Below, one piece after another: positions 63,986-64,000 of a DNA stretch of 64,000 nt. The stretch is from contig CM053246.1 of assembly GCA_028583405.1 (NCBI GenBank), positions 7,259,459-7,323,458 on the forward strand, read 5' to 3'. Under the pieces are notes generated by a model. The model ran no database searches. It was not told where the DNA came from and saw only the letters and a list, made by a program, of their open reading frames with translations. Position 1 is the stretch's first letter. The number at the start of each line of letters is the position of its first letter. This DNA is from Pogonophryne albipinna (Eukaryota; Chordata; Actinopteri; Perciformes; Artedidraconidae). The position numbers were made by a program, and so were the translations under genes.

Positions 63986-64000
63986 CCCTTTCATCATGTG

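Larger units (their letters stand above)
49551..64000 (-). mobile_element. BEL/Pao retrotransposon, second copy, split by two DNA transposons
   Basis: Minus-strand order: gag (from beyond 64000 to 63213, then 54868-53341), protease, reverse transcriptase (52163-50869), RNase H, and integrase N-terminus ending at 49551. It is interrupted by a CACTG element (54869-63212) and an hAT (52172-53332). Both insertions leave the reading frame continuous apart from their target duplications. No LTR lies in the window: the 5' part runs off the end, and the 3' part is truncated in the integrase. Related to, but clearly diverged from, the copy at 19625-26002. Confidence 0.9.

Overview
The window looks like teleost fish nuclear DNA, probably from a spiny-rayed fish. 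The evidence is the set of repeat families (Tc1, many hAT miniatures, piggyBac, L2/Rex-type LINEs, a tRNA-derived SINE, BEL/Pao elements), a fish-type C2H2 zinc-finger gene and a vertebrate arylsulfatase gene split into short exons. There are no bacterial-style genes, operons or CRISPR arrays. A run of exactly 1,000 N (15647-16646) marks an assembly gap.

Region 1 (about 698-12887, minus strand) holds the last eight exons of an arylsulfatase B/I/J-family gene, best matched to ARSI by its C-terminal tail. All splice sites and phases agree except around one exon (2436-3197). That exon carries a long Lys/Pro-rich insertion built from 24-bp units and is broken by single-base shifts. The first exon, which must carry the catalytic formylglycine cysteine motif, is not visible and may lie in the N gap. 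The introns are filled with TIR elements, including a THAP-domain remnant nested in another element.

Region 2 (about 13.4-38.9 kb) is dominated by a zinc-finger gene on the minus strand. Exon 1 is at 38611-38803, and the zinc-finger exon at 17987-18992 has six C2H2 fingers. The intron of about 19.6 kb is packed with nested transposons. One Tc1 element appears to be scattered from 19551 to 35567. A BEL/Pao retrotransposon with two LTRs (19625-26002, 5-bp duplication) sits inside it, followed by a LINE that was itself hit by piggyBac, hAT and TTAA-type elements, and then three BED-type hAT derivatives.

Region 3 (39-49.5 kb) is almost all repeats: a second copy of the THAP-associated inverted-repeat element carrying an L2 reverse transcriptase, an hAT element with CAGxGGCGGCGCCAG ends, a large hAT composite with an exact 8-bp duplication, and a SINE.

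Region 4 (49.5-64 kb, minus strand) is a second BEL/Pao copy. It is split by an hAT element (52172-53332) and by an 8.34-kb element with CACTG ends (54869-63212). The gag reading frame resumes exactly across the latter with a 2-bp duplication. This CACTA/EnSpm-like element contains no recognisable transposase. It carries a multi-exon gene (61783 to 56952) with an N-terminal domain of the fish SAMD3-like type and a C-terminal DUF4806-type domain, plus six 58-bp subterminal repeats. This gene-carrying transposon is the most interesting object in the window. Many conserved exons here carry one-base shifts, so either the assembly has indel errors or several genes are decaying.
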